A DNA stretch of 64,000 nt from JACCXE01 sp963718605 (GTDB taxonomy: Bacteria > Actinomycetota > Acidimicrobiia > Acidimicrobiales > JACCXE01), in assembly GCA_963718605.1 (NCBI GenBank), contig OY970363.1:1178001-1242000 (forward strand). The letters are read 5' to 3'. Within the stretch, counting starts at the first letter, position 1. Each line of letters begins with the position of its first letter. The position numbers were made by a program, and so were the translations under genes. The notes beneath the pieces were generated by a model, which saw nothing but the letters and a program-made list of their open reading frames with translations, was not told the origin of the DNA and ran no database searches. Below are positions 46,776 through 55,604 of this stretch, in pieces.

Positions 46776-47705
46776 ATGCGTTTGGCGATGGTCGGGCTGG
46801 GCAAGATGGGTGCGAACATGACGCACCGGCTGGTAGCGGCGGGTCATGAAGTAGTCGGGTTCGATCTCAACCCGGAATCGGTCGCCGCGGTCGAACAGCT
46901 TGGCGCGATCGGCGCGACATCGATGGAAGACGCGATCGCGAAACTCGACGCGCCACGCGTCGTCTGGCTGATGCTGCCGGCCGGCCCGATTACCGAGGCG
47001 TCGATCAACCAGGCCGCCGCGGCACTGAAGCCGGGCGACGTGATCGTCGACGGTGGCAACTCCAAATTCACCGACGGCGTGGGCCAGGCCATGTCGCTAC
47101 AAGAACGTGGCATTGGCTTCGTGGACGCCGGGGTGAGCGGCGGCGTCTGGGGTTTCGAGAACGGCTTCTGCCTGATGGTCGGCGGCGCGCCGGAAGCTGT
47201 CGAGATCGTCCGTCCGGCGTTCGAGTCGTTGGCGCCACCAGATGGCTACGCCCACGTCGGCCCCGCGGGTTCGGGTCACTACGTGAAGATGATTCACAAC
47301 GGCATCGAGTACGGCCTGATGCAGGCATACGCCGAGGGATTCGAACTGATGGCGGCGGCGGACGAGTTCAGCCTCGATCTGCACCAGATCGCCGAGCTGT
47401 GGCGACGAGGTTCCGTCGTGCGCTCGTGGTTGCTCGACCTCACCGCCCTCGCGTTGGAGGACAAGGCCACCTTCGACGAGATCCAAGGTGTCGTCGCCGA
47501 TTCGGGCGAGGGCCGGTGGACGGTCGAGGATGCGGTGAATCGCGCGATCCCCCTCCCGGTAATCACCGCTTCGCTCTACGCGCGGTTCCAGTCGCGCGAC
47601 GTCGACGCGTTCGCTCCCCGCCTGCTAGCCGCGCTCCGCAACCAGTTCGGAGGTCACGCCGTGCTCATCGAGGACACGGCCGTCACCCCGAATCCCAAGA
47701 CGTGA
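46776..47705 (+). CDS. gnd: 6-phosphogluconate dehydrogenase, short GndA type
   Basis: A 309-residue decarboxylating dehydrogenase making ribulose 5-phosphate and CO2. The Rossmann start MRLAMVGLGKMGANMTHRL and the substrate motif DAGVSGGVWGFENGFCLM with Lys in GSGHYVKMIHNGIEYG are complete. The length is that of the short, often NAD-preferring, class. Its stop overlaps the zwf start (GTGA). Confidence 0.94.
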   Translation: MRLAMVGLGKMGANMTHRLVAAGHEVVGFDLNPESVAAVEQLGAIGATSMEDAIAKLDAPRVVWLMLPAGPITEASINQAAAALKPGDVIVDGGNSKFTDGVGQAMSLQERGIGFVDAGVSGGVWGFENGFCLMVGGAPEAVEIVRPAFESLAPPDGYAHVGPAGSGHYVKMIHNGIEYGLMQAYAEGFELMAAADEFSLDLHQIAELWRRGSVVRSWLLDLTALALEDKATFDEIQGVVADSGEGRWTVEDAVNRAIPLPVITASLYARFQSRDVDAFAPRLLAALRNQFGGHAVLIEDTAVTPNPKT

Positions 47706-49186
47706 CCCGCCACGCCCCGCCCGCCGCGCTCGTAGTGATGGGCGCCTCGGGCGACCTCACTGCGCGCAAACTCATCCCCGCCATCGCCGAGCTGCACGCC
47801 GGCGGCTTCCTGCCGCACGGCTTCACACTGATCGGCTGCGCCCGCACCGAGATGACCGACGCGCAATTCCAGGACCATGTGTTGGAGTGCGCACCCAAAG
47901 GTGGCGCCGGGTGGAACGACGTCGTGAAGCGGTTCCGTTACGTCGTGGGCGAATACGACTCGGAAGCGACGTACATCAACCTGGCCGAGGTGCTGCGCGA
48001 GTGCGACGCCAAGGGCGGCACCGGTGGTAATCGCATCTTCTATCTCGCGACCACCCCGTCGGTGTTCCCGCTCGTGGTCGAACGCCTCGGCAGCACCGGC
48101 CTGAATCGGCCCGCGGGTGACGGCACCTTCGCGCGGGTCGTGATCGAAAAGCCGTACGGCCGGGACCTCAAGAGCGCCGAGGACCTTGATCGAGCCGTTC
48201 ACGCGTCCTTCGACGAGTCGCAGGTCTTCCGCATCGACCACTACCTCGGTAAGGAGACGGTGCAGAACATGTTGGCGTTGCGCTTCGCCAACGCGATCTT
48301 CGAACCGATCTGGAACCGTCGCTACGTCGACAACGTGCAGATCACCGTCGCCGAGACGCTGGGCGTCGGACACCGCGCCGGCTTCTACGAGACCGCCGGC
48401 GCGTTGCGCGACATCGTGCAGAACCACGTGCTGCAAGTGCTGGCACTGAGTGCGATGGAACCACCGACGCGCATCTCCCCCGAAGAAATCCGAGACGAGA
48501 AGGTCAAGCTGCTCAAAGCCGTCGACGTCATGACGATCGAGGAGGCCGAGGCGAACACGGTGCGCGGGCAATACAGCGCAGGCACGATCCTCGGAGACAA
48601 GGCCGTCGGCTACTGCGAGGAAGACGGCGTCGCGGCCGACAGCAAGACCGAGACGTTTGTAGCGATCCGTTTGACCATCGACAACTGGCGGTGGGCTGGT
48701 GTTCCGTTCTACCTGCGGACGGGCAAGCGTTTGAAGGCGCACGCGACCGAGATCGTTTTCGAGTTCAACGAAGTACCACACCTGCCGTTCACGGCTACAA
48801 ATGCCAAGGGCCTGCACGCCAACCTGCTGGTGGTGCGCGTGCAACCCGATGAGGGCATCACGCTGCGGTTCGGGGCCAAGGTGCCGGGGCAAGAGTTCGA
48901 GGTGCGCTCGGTCAACATGGACTTCTCGTACGCCGAGACGTTCTCCGAACCGTCACCCGAGGCGTACGAACGTCTGTTGTTGGACGCGTTGATGGGCGAC
49001 CCGACATTGTTCATTCGCTCCGACGAAGTGCGCCAAGCGTGGAAGATCTGCGACCCGATCCTGGAGGCGTGGCGACGGATGGACACGCCCGACGCGAAGT
49101 ACAAGGCCGGCACTTGGGGTCCCGCGGCGGCCGATCGATTGATCGCGCGTGACGGCAATCACTGGCACCAGCCACTCACCGACTGA
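47702..49186 (+). CDS. zwf: Glucose-6-phosphate 1-dehydrogenase
   Basis: A 494-residue enzyme oxidising glucose 6-phosphate to 6-phosphogluconolactone. The nucleotide fold shows GASGDLTARKLIPA, the active site RIDHYLGKETVQN with the catalytic His, and EKPYGRDL. Starts at GTG 47702 overlapping the gnd stop by 4 bases. No opcA cofactor-assembly gene follows, unlike in many actinobacteria; pgl is 7 bases on. Confidence 0.96.
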   Translation: MTRHAPPAALVVMGASGDLTARKLIPAIAELHAGGFLPHGFTLIGCARTEMTDAQFQDHVLECAPKGGAGWNDVVKRFRYVVGEYDSEATYINLAEVLRECDAKGGTGGNRIFYLATTPSVFPLVVERLGSTGLNRPAGDGTFARVVIEKPYGRDLKSAEDLDRAVHASFDESQVFRIDHYLGKETVQNMLALRFANAIFEPIWNRRYVDNVQITVAETLGVGHRAGFYETAGALRDIVQNHVLQVLALSAMEPPTRISPEEIRDEKVKLLKAVDVMTIEEAEANTVRGQYSAGTILGDKAVGYCEEDGVAADSKTETFVAIRLTIDNWRWAGVPFYLRTGKRLKAHATEIVFEFNEVPHLPFTATNAKGLHANLLVVRVQPDEGITLRFGAKVPGQEFEVRSVNMDFSYAETFSEPSPEAYERLLLDALMGDPTLFIRSDEVRQAWKICDPILEAWRRMDTPDAKYKAGTWGPAAADRLIARDGNHWHQPLTD

Positions 49187-49193
49187 GCGCTGA

Positions 49194-49865
49194 ATGACCG
49201 GAGAGCTCATCATGGTCCACGACGTGCCGGGAACGTTCGCCGAATTCGTTATCGCGGCGTGGCAGAACCGGCCGCGGGCGTATTTCAGCCTCGTGGTGTC
49301 CGGCGGCGATTTGGCCAAGCACTGCTACCAACGCTTGGCCGAGGACGGGCACGACGAGATCGAGTGGTCGACCGTCGACATCTACTGGGGCGACGAACGC
49401 CTGGTGCCGAGGCGCCACCCCGACTCGAACGAAAACATGGTCCGCGAAGCGTTGATCAACCGCGTGCCGCCCGTGCGTGGCGTGTTCCCCATGCGGGTCG
49501 ACTCGAACGCGGGCTCCTATGACGCGCTCGTCCGCGGCGCCGCTCCCCTCGACGTCATCCACCTCGGTCTTGGCCCAGACGGCCACACCGCATCGCTGTT
49601 CCCCGACTCCGACGCACTCGACGCCGCGCCCACGCGTTACGTCGTGGACAACGTCGACCCGACCGGACGGAACCCCCACCCGCGGCGGACGCTGACCTTC
49701 GCGGGCATCGCGCTCGGCGACACCGCGGTCGTCACCGTTGACGGCACGGAAAAGCGCGAGGCGATGCAGCGCGTGCTGGACCGTGATCGCACGGCGCCCG
49801 CGAGCGGCATCCGCGCGCCACGCGTCGAGTGGATCGTGGGGCGTTCTGCGATGCTCGACGCGTGA
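49194..49865 (+). CDS. pgl: 6-phosphogluconolactonase
   Basis: A 223-residue lactonase of the DevB/Pgl type (NagB-like fold) hydrolysing 6-phosphogluconolactone. Conserved: VVSGGDLAKHCY, DIYWGDERLVP, SNENMVREAL and LGLGPDGHTASLFP. The usual SGGSTP loop reads SGGDLA here. Its stop overlaps the next gene's GTG, tying the SDR to the pentose-phosphate operon. Confidence 0.9.
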   Translation: MTGELIMVHDVPGTFAEFVIAAWQNRPRAYFSLVVSGGDLAKHCYQRLAEDGHDEIEWSTVDIYWGDERLVPRRHPDSNENMVREALINRVPPVRGVFPMRVDSNAGSYDALVRGAAPLDVIHLGLGPDGHTASLFPDSDALDAAPTRYVVDNVDPTGRNPHPRRTLTFAGIALGDTAVVTVDGTEKREAMQRVLDRDRTAPASGIRAPRVEWIVGRSAMLDA

Positions 49866-50599
49866 ACCCACGTTTTGAGAACAAGACAGTCGTGGTAACC
49901 GGCGCGGCGTCCGGTATCGGTTCGGAGATCGCGCGGTTGTTTGTCGAAGAGGGCGCCCGCGTGCTGGGTGCCGACCTCGATCCGACGAACGTGCCCAGCG
50001 GCGCGTCTGCGTTCAAGGCTGACGTGTCCCAAGAGGTCGACGTGAACTCGATGATCGCCGCCGCGCTCGAGGAGTTCGGCCGCATCGACATCCTGTGCAA
50101 CAACGCCGGGATCGGTTCCGTGCACGACGTGCTCGGCTGCTCGGTCGACGAGTGGGACCGGCTGTTCAGTGTGAATGTGCGCGGCGTATTTCTCGGCACG
50201 AAGGCGGCGCTCCCGTCAATGCTCGAACGCGGCTACGGCGTCATCGTCAACACCGCATCGGTCGCCGGAATGATGGGCCTGCGCGACCGGGCCGCCTATT
50301 GCGCCACGAAGGGCGCGGTGATCTCGCTCACCCAGCAGGTCGCGGTGCAGTACGCGGGTACGGGCGTGCGTTGCAACTGCGTCTGCCCGGGCACGGTGGA
50401 CTCGCCCTGGGTCGGGAACCTGTTGGCGCAGGCTGACGATCCGGTGGTCGCGCGCGAGCGCCTCGTCGCCCGTCAACCTCTCGGTCGCCTCGGTCAGCCG
50501 ACCGAAGTAGCGAAAGCAATCTTGTACCTCGCCTCGGACGACGCGTCCTTCATGACCGGCTCGTCGCTCGTAATCGACGGCGGCATGACGGTCGCGTGA
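49862..50599 (+). CDS. Short-chain dehydrogenase, probable deoxyfuconate or fucose dehydrogenase
   Basis: A 245-residue SDR. The NAD(P) motif is TGAASGIG (14-21), NNAG at about 81-84, and the catalytic Ser-Tyr-Lys is in NTASVAGMM...AAYCATKGAV. Starts at GTG 49862 in a GTGA overlap with pgl. By analogy with the Xanthomonas non-phosphorylating L-fucose pathway, which uses an SDR on 2-keto-3-deoxy-L-fuconate, and given the FAH, FucD and AKR genes nearby, this is the likely 2-keto-3-deoxy-L-fuconate 4-dehydrogenase. The substrate is inferred from context. Confidence 0.8.
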   Translation: MNPRFENKTVVVTGAASGIGSEIARLFVEEGARVLGADLDPTNVPSGASAFKADVSQEVDVNSMIAAALEEFGRIDILCNNAGIGSVHDVLGCSVDEWDRLFSVNVRGVFLGTKAALPSMLERGYGVIVNTASVAGMMGLRDRAAYCATKGAVISLTQQVAVQYAGTGVRCNCVCPGTVDSPWVGNLLAQADDPVVARERLVARQPLGRLGQPTEVAKAILYLASDDASFMTGSSLVIDGGMTVA

Positions 50600-50600
50600 A

Positions 50601-50651
50601 CGAACTGTGCGCTCACAACCGGTCGTGACACGGTTGCGCACGCACAGTTCG
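50601..50651. terminator. Bidirectional hairpin between convergent genes
   Basis: CGAACTGTGCG (50601-50611) and CGCACAGTTCG (50641-50651) are perfect 11-bp arms; inside, CAACCG (50616-50621) pairs with CGGTTG (50631-50636). It fills the 54-bp gap between the convergent SDR and FAH genes, so it could stop transcription from both sides. No T-run is present, so its action would depend on stem strength or Rho. Confidence 0.55.
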
Positions 50652-50653
50652 GC

Positions 50654-51493
50654 TTAGGTGACGACCACGGGGTTGGCGAGCACGCCGATGCCTTCGATGT
50701 CGATGTCGCACACGTCGCCGTCGAGCAGATAGATCGGTGGCTGGCGGGTGAAGCCGACACCGCTGGGGGTGCCCGTCGCGATCACATCCCCGGGTTCCAG
50801 CGTGATGAACCGCGAGCAATAGCTGATGAGGGTCGCAACGCCGAAGATCATGTCGGCGGTGGTCGCGTCCTGGAGCGTCTCGCCGTTCACGCGACACGCG
50901 ATGCGTAAGGCCTGCGGGTCGGGAATCTCGTCGGCCGTGACAATCCAGGGGCCGAGCGGGCAGAACGTGTCGAAACTCTTGCCCCTCACCCACTGCTTGT
51001 CGCCGAACTGCGCATCGCGGGCCGACACGTCATTGCAGCACGTGTATCCGAAGACGTAGTCGAGTGCGTCCGCTTCGGACACGTGTTGAGCGCGCTTCCC
51101 GATGACCACCGCGAGTTCGGCTTCGTAGTCGACCTGCGTTGAGTCGGCCGCGGCGTACCGGATCGTGTCGCCGGGGCCGCAGATGCTGTTGTTCGTCTTC
51201 ACGAAGATGAGAGGACTGTCCGGCGGCGTTACGCCGCCCTCCTTGGCGTGGTCGGCGTAGTTCAGCCCGATCGCCAACACCTTGGACGGCGCGGCAATCG
51301 GGCTGAGCAGCTCGCAGTTTTCGAGCGCGACGCTGTCCTTCGCCGGCGCCGCGAAGTCGACGCCGTCGACCAATGCGTCACGCAGCGCGTCGGCGCCGAG
51401 CCGCTCCGGCGCTTGCAACAAGAGTTCCGCGCTGTCGCCGTTCAGGCGAGCGATCCAGGTGGTCGATCCGGTGCGGACTCGTGCGATGCGCAT
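50654..51493 (-). CDS. Fumarylacetoacetate hydrolase family protein, probable diketo-deoxyfuconate hydrolase
   Basis: A 279-residue FAH-family hydrolase. VLAIGLNYADHAKEGG, the metal-binding DYEAELAVVIGKRAQ, GYTCCNDVSARDAQ and TGTPSGVGFTRQPP are diagnostic. In the Xanthomonas fucose route an FAH protein cleaves 2,4-diketo-3-deoxy-L-fuconate to pyruvate and lactate, which is the role inferred here from FucD and SDR neighbours. It follows the sulfatase by 3 bases, so the two are co-transcribed. Confidence 0.85.
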   Translation of the reverse strand: MRIARVRTGSTTWIARLNGDSAELLLQAPERLGADALRDALVDGVDFAAPAKDSVALENCELLSPIAAPSKVLAIGLNYADHAKEGGVTPPDSPLIFVKTNNSICGPGDTIRYAAADSTQVDYEAELAVVIGKRAQHVSEADALDYVFGYTCCNDVSARDAQFGDKQWVRGKSFDTFCPLGPWIVTADEIPDPQALRIACRVNGETLQDATTADMIFGVATLISYCSRFITLEPGDVIATGTPSGVGFTRQPPIYLLDGDVCDIDIEGIGVLANPVVVT

Positions 51494-51496
51494 TAT

Positions 51497-53221
51497 TCAG
51501 GCTCTCTCTCTGGAAACGATGTCGACGTACAACGCCGAGCGCCTACCGGTGGGCCCGCCATCGGCCCACGCTTCAATCTGCGTGGCGCCGGCGGGAAGGT
51601 CGAGATCGAAGGTGTAACAGGTCACTTGCAGCACCCACGTTTGGGTGAAGGTGTCGTCGCCAACGCGCACGTTGATGGTGCCGTGGATGTCGGGGCGCGA
51701 CCACACGAAGGGTTCGAGCCGCAGTTCGACGCGCGCCGTGGTCGGTCGCGTCACGTCGACTTCCCACCAGCCCGCCGTTGTGCCCATCCACCCTGCGAGC
51801 TCGCCCATGTCCGCGGCGGCGTCGTCGATGCGCCAGTCCTGCCGGGTGAGCACCACGTGGTCTTGGCCGGCGGCGCCGATCACGATGCGGGGCGCGGCGA
51901 ACGGATCGGGACGCGTCGCTTCAATGTCGTCGAACCACGCGTCGTACGCGGCGCGTAGATCTTCGACCAGCTCGGGGATCTGGGCGGCGATGTCGTTCGT
52001 CTCGCCCGGGTCGGCGATCAGGTCGTATAGCTCGTCGGATTGGTTCGGCTCGGGCCGGTACAGCTTGTGCTGCACGGTGACCACCGCGTAGTTGCGGTAG
52101 CGCTCAGGCCGGTTGCCGCGATGCCACTGTAAGTAGATGCGACGGGGCGCAGGCGCCGGGCCGCCTTGCAGTGTCTCGAGCAGGTCGACGCCGTCGAGGT
52201 GAACCGCCGCCGGTGTCTCGGCCTGGGTCGCAGCCGCGATGGTGGGCAGCACGTCTATCGGAGACGCGATCGCGCTGACGTCGCGTCCACCGTTGATGCC
52301 ACCCGCGGACCACCGCCAGAAGCTGGGCACCTTCACCGCGCCGTCATACAGCGAGCCCTTCTCGCCGCGCAGCCCGGCGTTGAATCGCACCTGTTTGTCG
52401 GACGGTTGCGTGTAGTCGCGTGAGGAGGGACAGGGCCCGTGGTCACTCGTGTACATCACGATCGTGTTGTCGCTGAGGCCGTGCGCGTCGAGCGCGGCCA
52501 GGATGCGGCCGACGTTCCAGTCGATGTTCGTCACCATGCCGTACAAGCGGGCATGGGTCTCGCCGAGTTCGGGCATTGCGCGGTAGGGGGCGATCCACTG
52601 CTCGGGCACTTCGAGCGGAGTGTGCGGCGCGTTCGTGGCGAAGTAGGCAAAGAACGGTTCGTCGTGGTGGGCGTCGATGAACGCGATCGTTTCGTCGGCG
52701 AACACGTCGGTGCAGTAGCCGTGGGTGCGTTCGGGCACGCCGCCGCGATGCAGGGTCGCGTCGTAGTACGCCTCGCCCTCGCGCCAGTGGTTGTCCCGGT
52801 GATCACCAGGCTGGCCGATGCCGCCGGCGTTGTGCATCAGCGTCTCGTCGAAGCCGAGATCGCACGCCCGCATCGGATAGGCGTCGCCGAGGTGCCATTT
52901 GCCGAACGCGCCGGTGCGGTATCCCGCGTTCTGTAACACCTGGCCGATCGTGACTTCGCCGGGGTCAATCATCGACCGTCCGCAGAACGTGTCGATCGCC
53001 CGCGTGCGCAAGTGATAGCGGCCGGTCATGAGTGACGCGCGGGCTGGCGTGCACATAGGTCCGCTGGAGTACCGCGTAAGGCGCACGCTGTCGGCGTAGA
53101 ACGCGTCGAGCACCGGAGTCTGCACGTAGGGGTTGCCGTGACACGCGAGGTCCCCGTAGGCGAGGTCGTCCATCATGATCACGACGACATTGGGACGTGT
53201 CGTCGTTGGCATCGCTGGCAT
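51497..53221 (-). CDS. Type I (FGly) sulfatase
   Basis: A 574-residue sulfatase hydrolysing sulfate esters. The formylglycine motif C-x-P-x-R is CTPAR at 57-61 (cysteine type, needing a formylglycine-generating enzyme not in this window). MMDDLAYGDL gives the metal Asp pair, and RTGAFGKWHLG and TSDHGP complete the site. No signal peptide is visible, so it acts inside the cell or leaves by another route. The C-terminal 150 residues form an extra beta domain. It is in one unit with the FAH gene, which points to sulfated fucose-type sugars. Starts may be 53221 or 53212; only 11 bases separate it from the divergent gene. Confidence 0.85.
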   Translation of the reverse strand: MPAMPTTTRPNVVVIMMDDLAYGDLACHGNPYVQTPVLDAFYADSVRLTRYSSGPMCTPARASLMTGRYHLRTRAIDTFCGRSMIDPGEVTIGQVLQNAGYRTGAFGKWHLGDAYPMRACDLGFDETLMHNAGGIGQPGDHRDNHWREGEAYYDATLHRGGVPERTHGYCTDVFADETIAFIDAHHDEPFFAYFATNAPHTPLEVPEQWIAPYRAMPELGETHARLYGMVTNIDWNVGRILAALDAHGLSDNTIVMYTSDHGPCPSSRDYTQPSDKQVRFNAGLRGEKGSLYDGAVKVPSFWRWSAGGINGGRDVSAIASPIDVLPTIAAATQAETPAAVHLDGVDLLETLQGGPAPAPRRIYLQWHRGNRPERYRNYAVVTVQHKLYRPEPNQSDELYDLIADPGETNDIAAQIPELVEDLRAAYDAWFDDIEATRPDPFAAPRIVIGAAGQDHVVLTRQDWRIDDAAADMGELAGWMGTTAGWWEVDVTRPTTARVELRLEPFVWSRPDIHGTINVRVGDDTFTQTWVLQVTCYTFDLDLPAGATQIEAWADGGPTGRRSALYVDIVSRERA

Positions 53222-53232
53222 GATGCCCGACC

Positions 53233-54540
53233 GTGACCGCACCTCGCATAACCGGCATGTCGGTGTACGACTTGCGCTTCCCGACGTCGGACTTGTTGGA
53301 CGGGTCGGACGCTATGAATCCCGACCCTGATTACTCGGCGGCCTACGTCATTCTCGAAACCGATCAACCCGGCCTGAGCGGTCACGGCATGACGTTCACG
53401 ATTGGCCGGGGTACTGAGGTGTGCTGCGCGGCGATCGAAGCGATGCGGCATTGCGTGGTCGGTCAAGACCTCGACGCGCTGGAGGCTGATCCAGGTGCGT
53501 TCTGGCGCTCGATCGCCGGCGACAGCCAACTGCGGTGGCTCGGTCCCGAGAAGGGCGTGATCCATCTCGCCACGGCCGCGGTGGTCAACGCGGTCTGGGA
53601 TCTGTTCGCGCGCCGGGCGAACAAGCCGCTGTGGAAGTACTTGAGCGACCTGTCCGCCGAACAGATCGTCGCCGCGGTCGACTTCCGCCACATCACCGAC
53701 GCGCTGACGCCCGACGAGGCGCTCGCGCTATTGAAGGCAGCCGAGGTGGGCAAAGACGAACGCGAGGCCGACCTGCGCGCGCACGGCTATCCCGCGTACA
53801 TCACGTCGGCCGGCTGGCTTGGCTATCCGGACGACATGATCCGGTCCAAGACGCGCGCGGCGTTAGCCGACGGGTGGACGGCGTTGAAGATGAAGGTCGG
53901 ACGCGACCGCGCGGACGACGTGCGCCGCACCATGGTGCTGCGCGAGGAGCTGGGGCCTGATCGCAGGTTGCTCATCGACGCGAACCAAGTGTGGGACGTC
54001 GACGAGGCGATCGACTGGACCCTCGCGCTCAAGGACGCGGACCCGTGGTGGATCGAAGAGCCCACCTCACCGGACGACATTCTCGGTCACGCCCGCATCG
54101 CGCAGGCCGTGCACCCGATTCGCGTCGCCACCGGCGAGCACTGTCACAACCGCATCATGTTCAAGCAGTTCTTCCAGAGCAGCGGCATGGACATTGCGCA
54201 GATCGACGGTTGCCGCCTCGGCGGCGTCAACGAAGTGATCGCGGTGCTGCTGCTCGCCGCCAAGTTCGGCGTGCCGGTCTGCCCGCACGCCGGCGGCATC
54301 GGCCTGTGCCAGCACGTCCAGCATTTCTCGATGTTCGACTACCTCCGCGTATCGGGCCGCAACGACGACCGCATGATCGAGTACGCCGGGCATCTCCACG
54401 AGCACTTCGTCACCGCCCTCGAAGTGCGGGGCGGCCGCTACATCGCGCCGTCCGACGCCGGCTTCGGGCTTGAGATGAATGCGGACAGCGTGCGGGACTA
54501 CGCGTACCCGGGCGGCGCCGTCTGGACCGCGCGTGGGTGA
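53233..54540 (+). CDS. fucD: L-fuconate dehydratase, enolase superfamily
   Basis: A 435-residue dehydratase turning L-fuconate into 2-keto-3-deoxy-L-fuconate. The opening (RFPTSDLLDGSDAMNPDPDY) and FTIGRGTEVC are typical of FucD. Catalytic and metal residues are in place: Lys219 and Lys221 (ALKMKVG), Asp249 (LLIDANQ), Glu275 (WWIEEPT), Glu302 (TGEHCHN) and His352 (CPHAGG), each one position from the Xanthomonas numbering I recall. Starts at GTG 53233; a later ATG at 53257 would leave more room for a promoter. Coupled to the next gene by GTGA. Confidence 0.92.
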   Translation: MTAPRITGMSVYDLRFPTSDLLDGSDAMNPDPDYSAAYVILETDQPGLSGHGMTFTIGRGTEVCCAAIEAMRHCVVGQDLDALEADPGAFWRSIAGDSQLRWLGPEKGVIHLATAAVVNAVWDLFARRANKPLWKYLSDLSAEQIVAAVDFRHITDALTPDEALALLKAAEVGKDEREADLRAHGYPAYITSAGWLGYPDDMIRSKTRAALADGWTALKMKVGRDRADDVRRTMVLREELGPDRRLLIDANQVWDVDEAIDWTLALKDADPWWIEEPTSPDDILGHARIAQAVHPIRVATGEHCHNRIMFKQFFQSSGMDIAQIDGCRLGGVNEVIAVLLLAAKFGVPVCPHAGGIGLCQHVQHFSMFDYLRVSGRNDDRMIEYAGHLHEHFVTALEVRGGRYIAPSDAGFGLEMNADSVRDYAYPGGAVWTARG

Positions 54541-55604
54541 GCGTGATGTCTGATCGGCTTCGGGTCGCGCTCGTCGGCGGCCCGATGTACGACGCGCTCT
54601 ACGAACCCTTCATCGACGACGTCGAAGTGGTGGTGCACGCCGACCATCCGACCCTCAACCGGCGCGTAGGCGAGATGCTCGCGGCGGGCGAGCGCATCGA
54701 TGTCCTCTCGACGCACGGCAAGTACGCGCCGTCCCAATCGAAGTGGCTGCGGCCGCTCAACGACCTCGTCGACACCTCCGCACTCGCGCCGAAGGCCGTC
54801 GAACTGTGCAGCTACAACGGCGACGTGTTGTGCGCGCCGCGCAACATCGATGTGCGCATCTTGTGGTGGCGCACCGATCGCATGGACGATGCGCCCACGC
54901 GTTGGGGCTACCTGATCCGCAGCGGCGCGGTCTACGGCTCCACCGGTCGGGAATCGGGACTGTTCGGTTTCTTCTTCGAACTCGTCACGGGCGACGGCGC
55001 CGCGCTGTTCGATGACGACCTTCGGCCCACCATGACCGGGAGCTCCCCGGAGCGGGCGATCTTGGCGATCTGCGAGCTGGCCAAGCGTGCGCCGGCCGAC
55101 CTGCCGGATTGGCACTACGACCAAGTCGACGCGGCGCTGCTCGACGGCCGGGTCGACTGCGCCGCGGCCTGGCCCGGTGGCTACAACGCGATCGCGGCGT
55201 CGCCGCTCTACGACGTGCTGCGGCCAGCGATGTATCCGGGAGGTGTGTCGTACGCGGGCTGTCACGGCTGGGCGATTCCGGCGACGTGCGCCGACCTCGC
55301 CGGCGCGGCGGCGTTCGTCAACCAGCTCTGCTCGTCAGAGGTGCAAGCGCGCGAGCGGGGCATTCCGGCGCACGTTGAGGCGCTGGCGGAGCGGACTCCG
55401 GTCGACGCGACGGACGCGGCGCGTCTGGCCGTCACGCAGGACACGATCGCCAACGCGATGATCACCTATCCCCACCTCGAACGCTTCGACGAGATCGAGG
55501 ACGCCGGGTGGCGCGCGGTCAACGCGGCCCTCCGCGGCGAACTGCGGCCTTCGGAGGCCTGTCAACGTATGCAGGACGCGGCCAGTTCGATCTTGGCGTC
55601 GTGA
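54537..55604 (+). CDS. Solute-binding-protein-like protein without signal peptide
   Basis: A 355-residue protein that looks like a type 1 extracellular solute-binding fold (LRVALVGGPMYDALYEPF, WLRPLNDLVDTSALAPKAVELCSYNGDVLCAPRNID, AWPGGYNAIA). It has no signal peptide or lipobox from either the GTG at 54537 or the ATG at 54546, and no permease or ATPase is near. It may be a cytosolic sugar-binding or sensor protein, or the true start may be lost. It sits between fucD and the aldo/keto reductase, coupled to both by GTGA overlaps, which ties it to fucose use. Confidence 0.6.
   Translation: MSVMSDRLRVALVGGPMYDALYEPFIDDVEVVVHADHPTLNRRVGEMLAAGERIDVLSTHGKYAPSQSKWLRPLNDLVDTSALAPKAVELCSYNGDVLCAPRNIDVRILWWRTDRMDDAPTRWGYLIRSGAVYGSTGRESGLFGFFFELVTGDGAALFDDDLRPTMTGSSPERAILAICELAKRAPADLPDWHYDQVDAALLDGRVDCAAAWPGGYNAIAASPLYDVLRPAMYPGGVSYAGCHGWAIPATCADLAGAAAFVNQLCSSEVQARERGIPAHVEALAERTPVDATDAARLAVTQDTIANAMITYPHLERFDEIEDAGWRAVNAALRGELRPSEACQRMQDAASSILAS

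Noticed and set aside
47654..48892. A 412-codon minus-strand open frame opposite zwf
   Set aside because: It is antisense to a fully conserved glucose-6-phosphate dehydrogenase and has no recognisable motif or ribosome-binding site.
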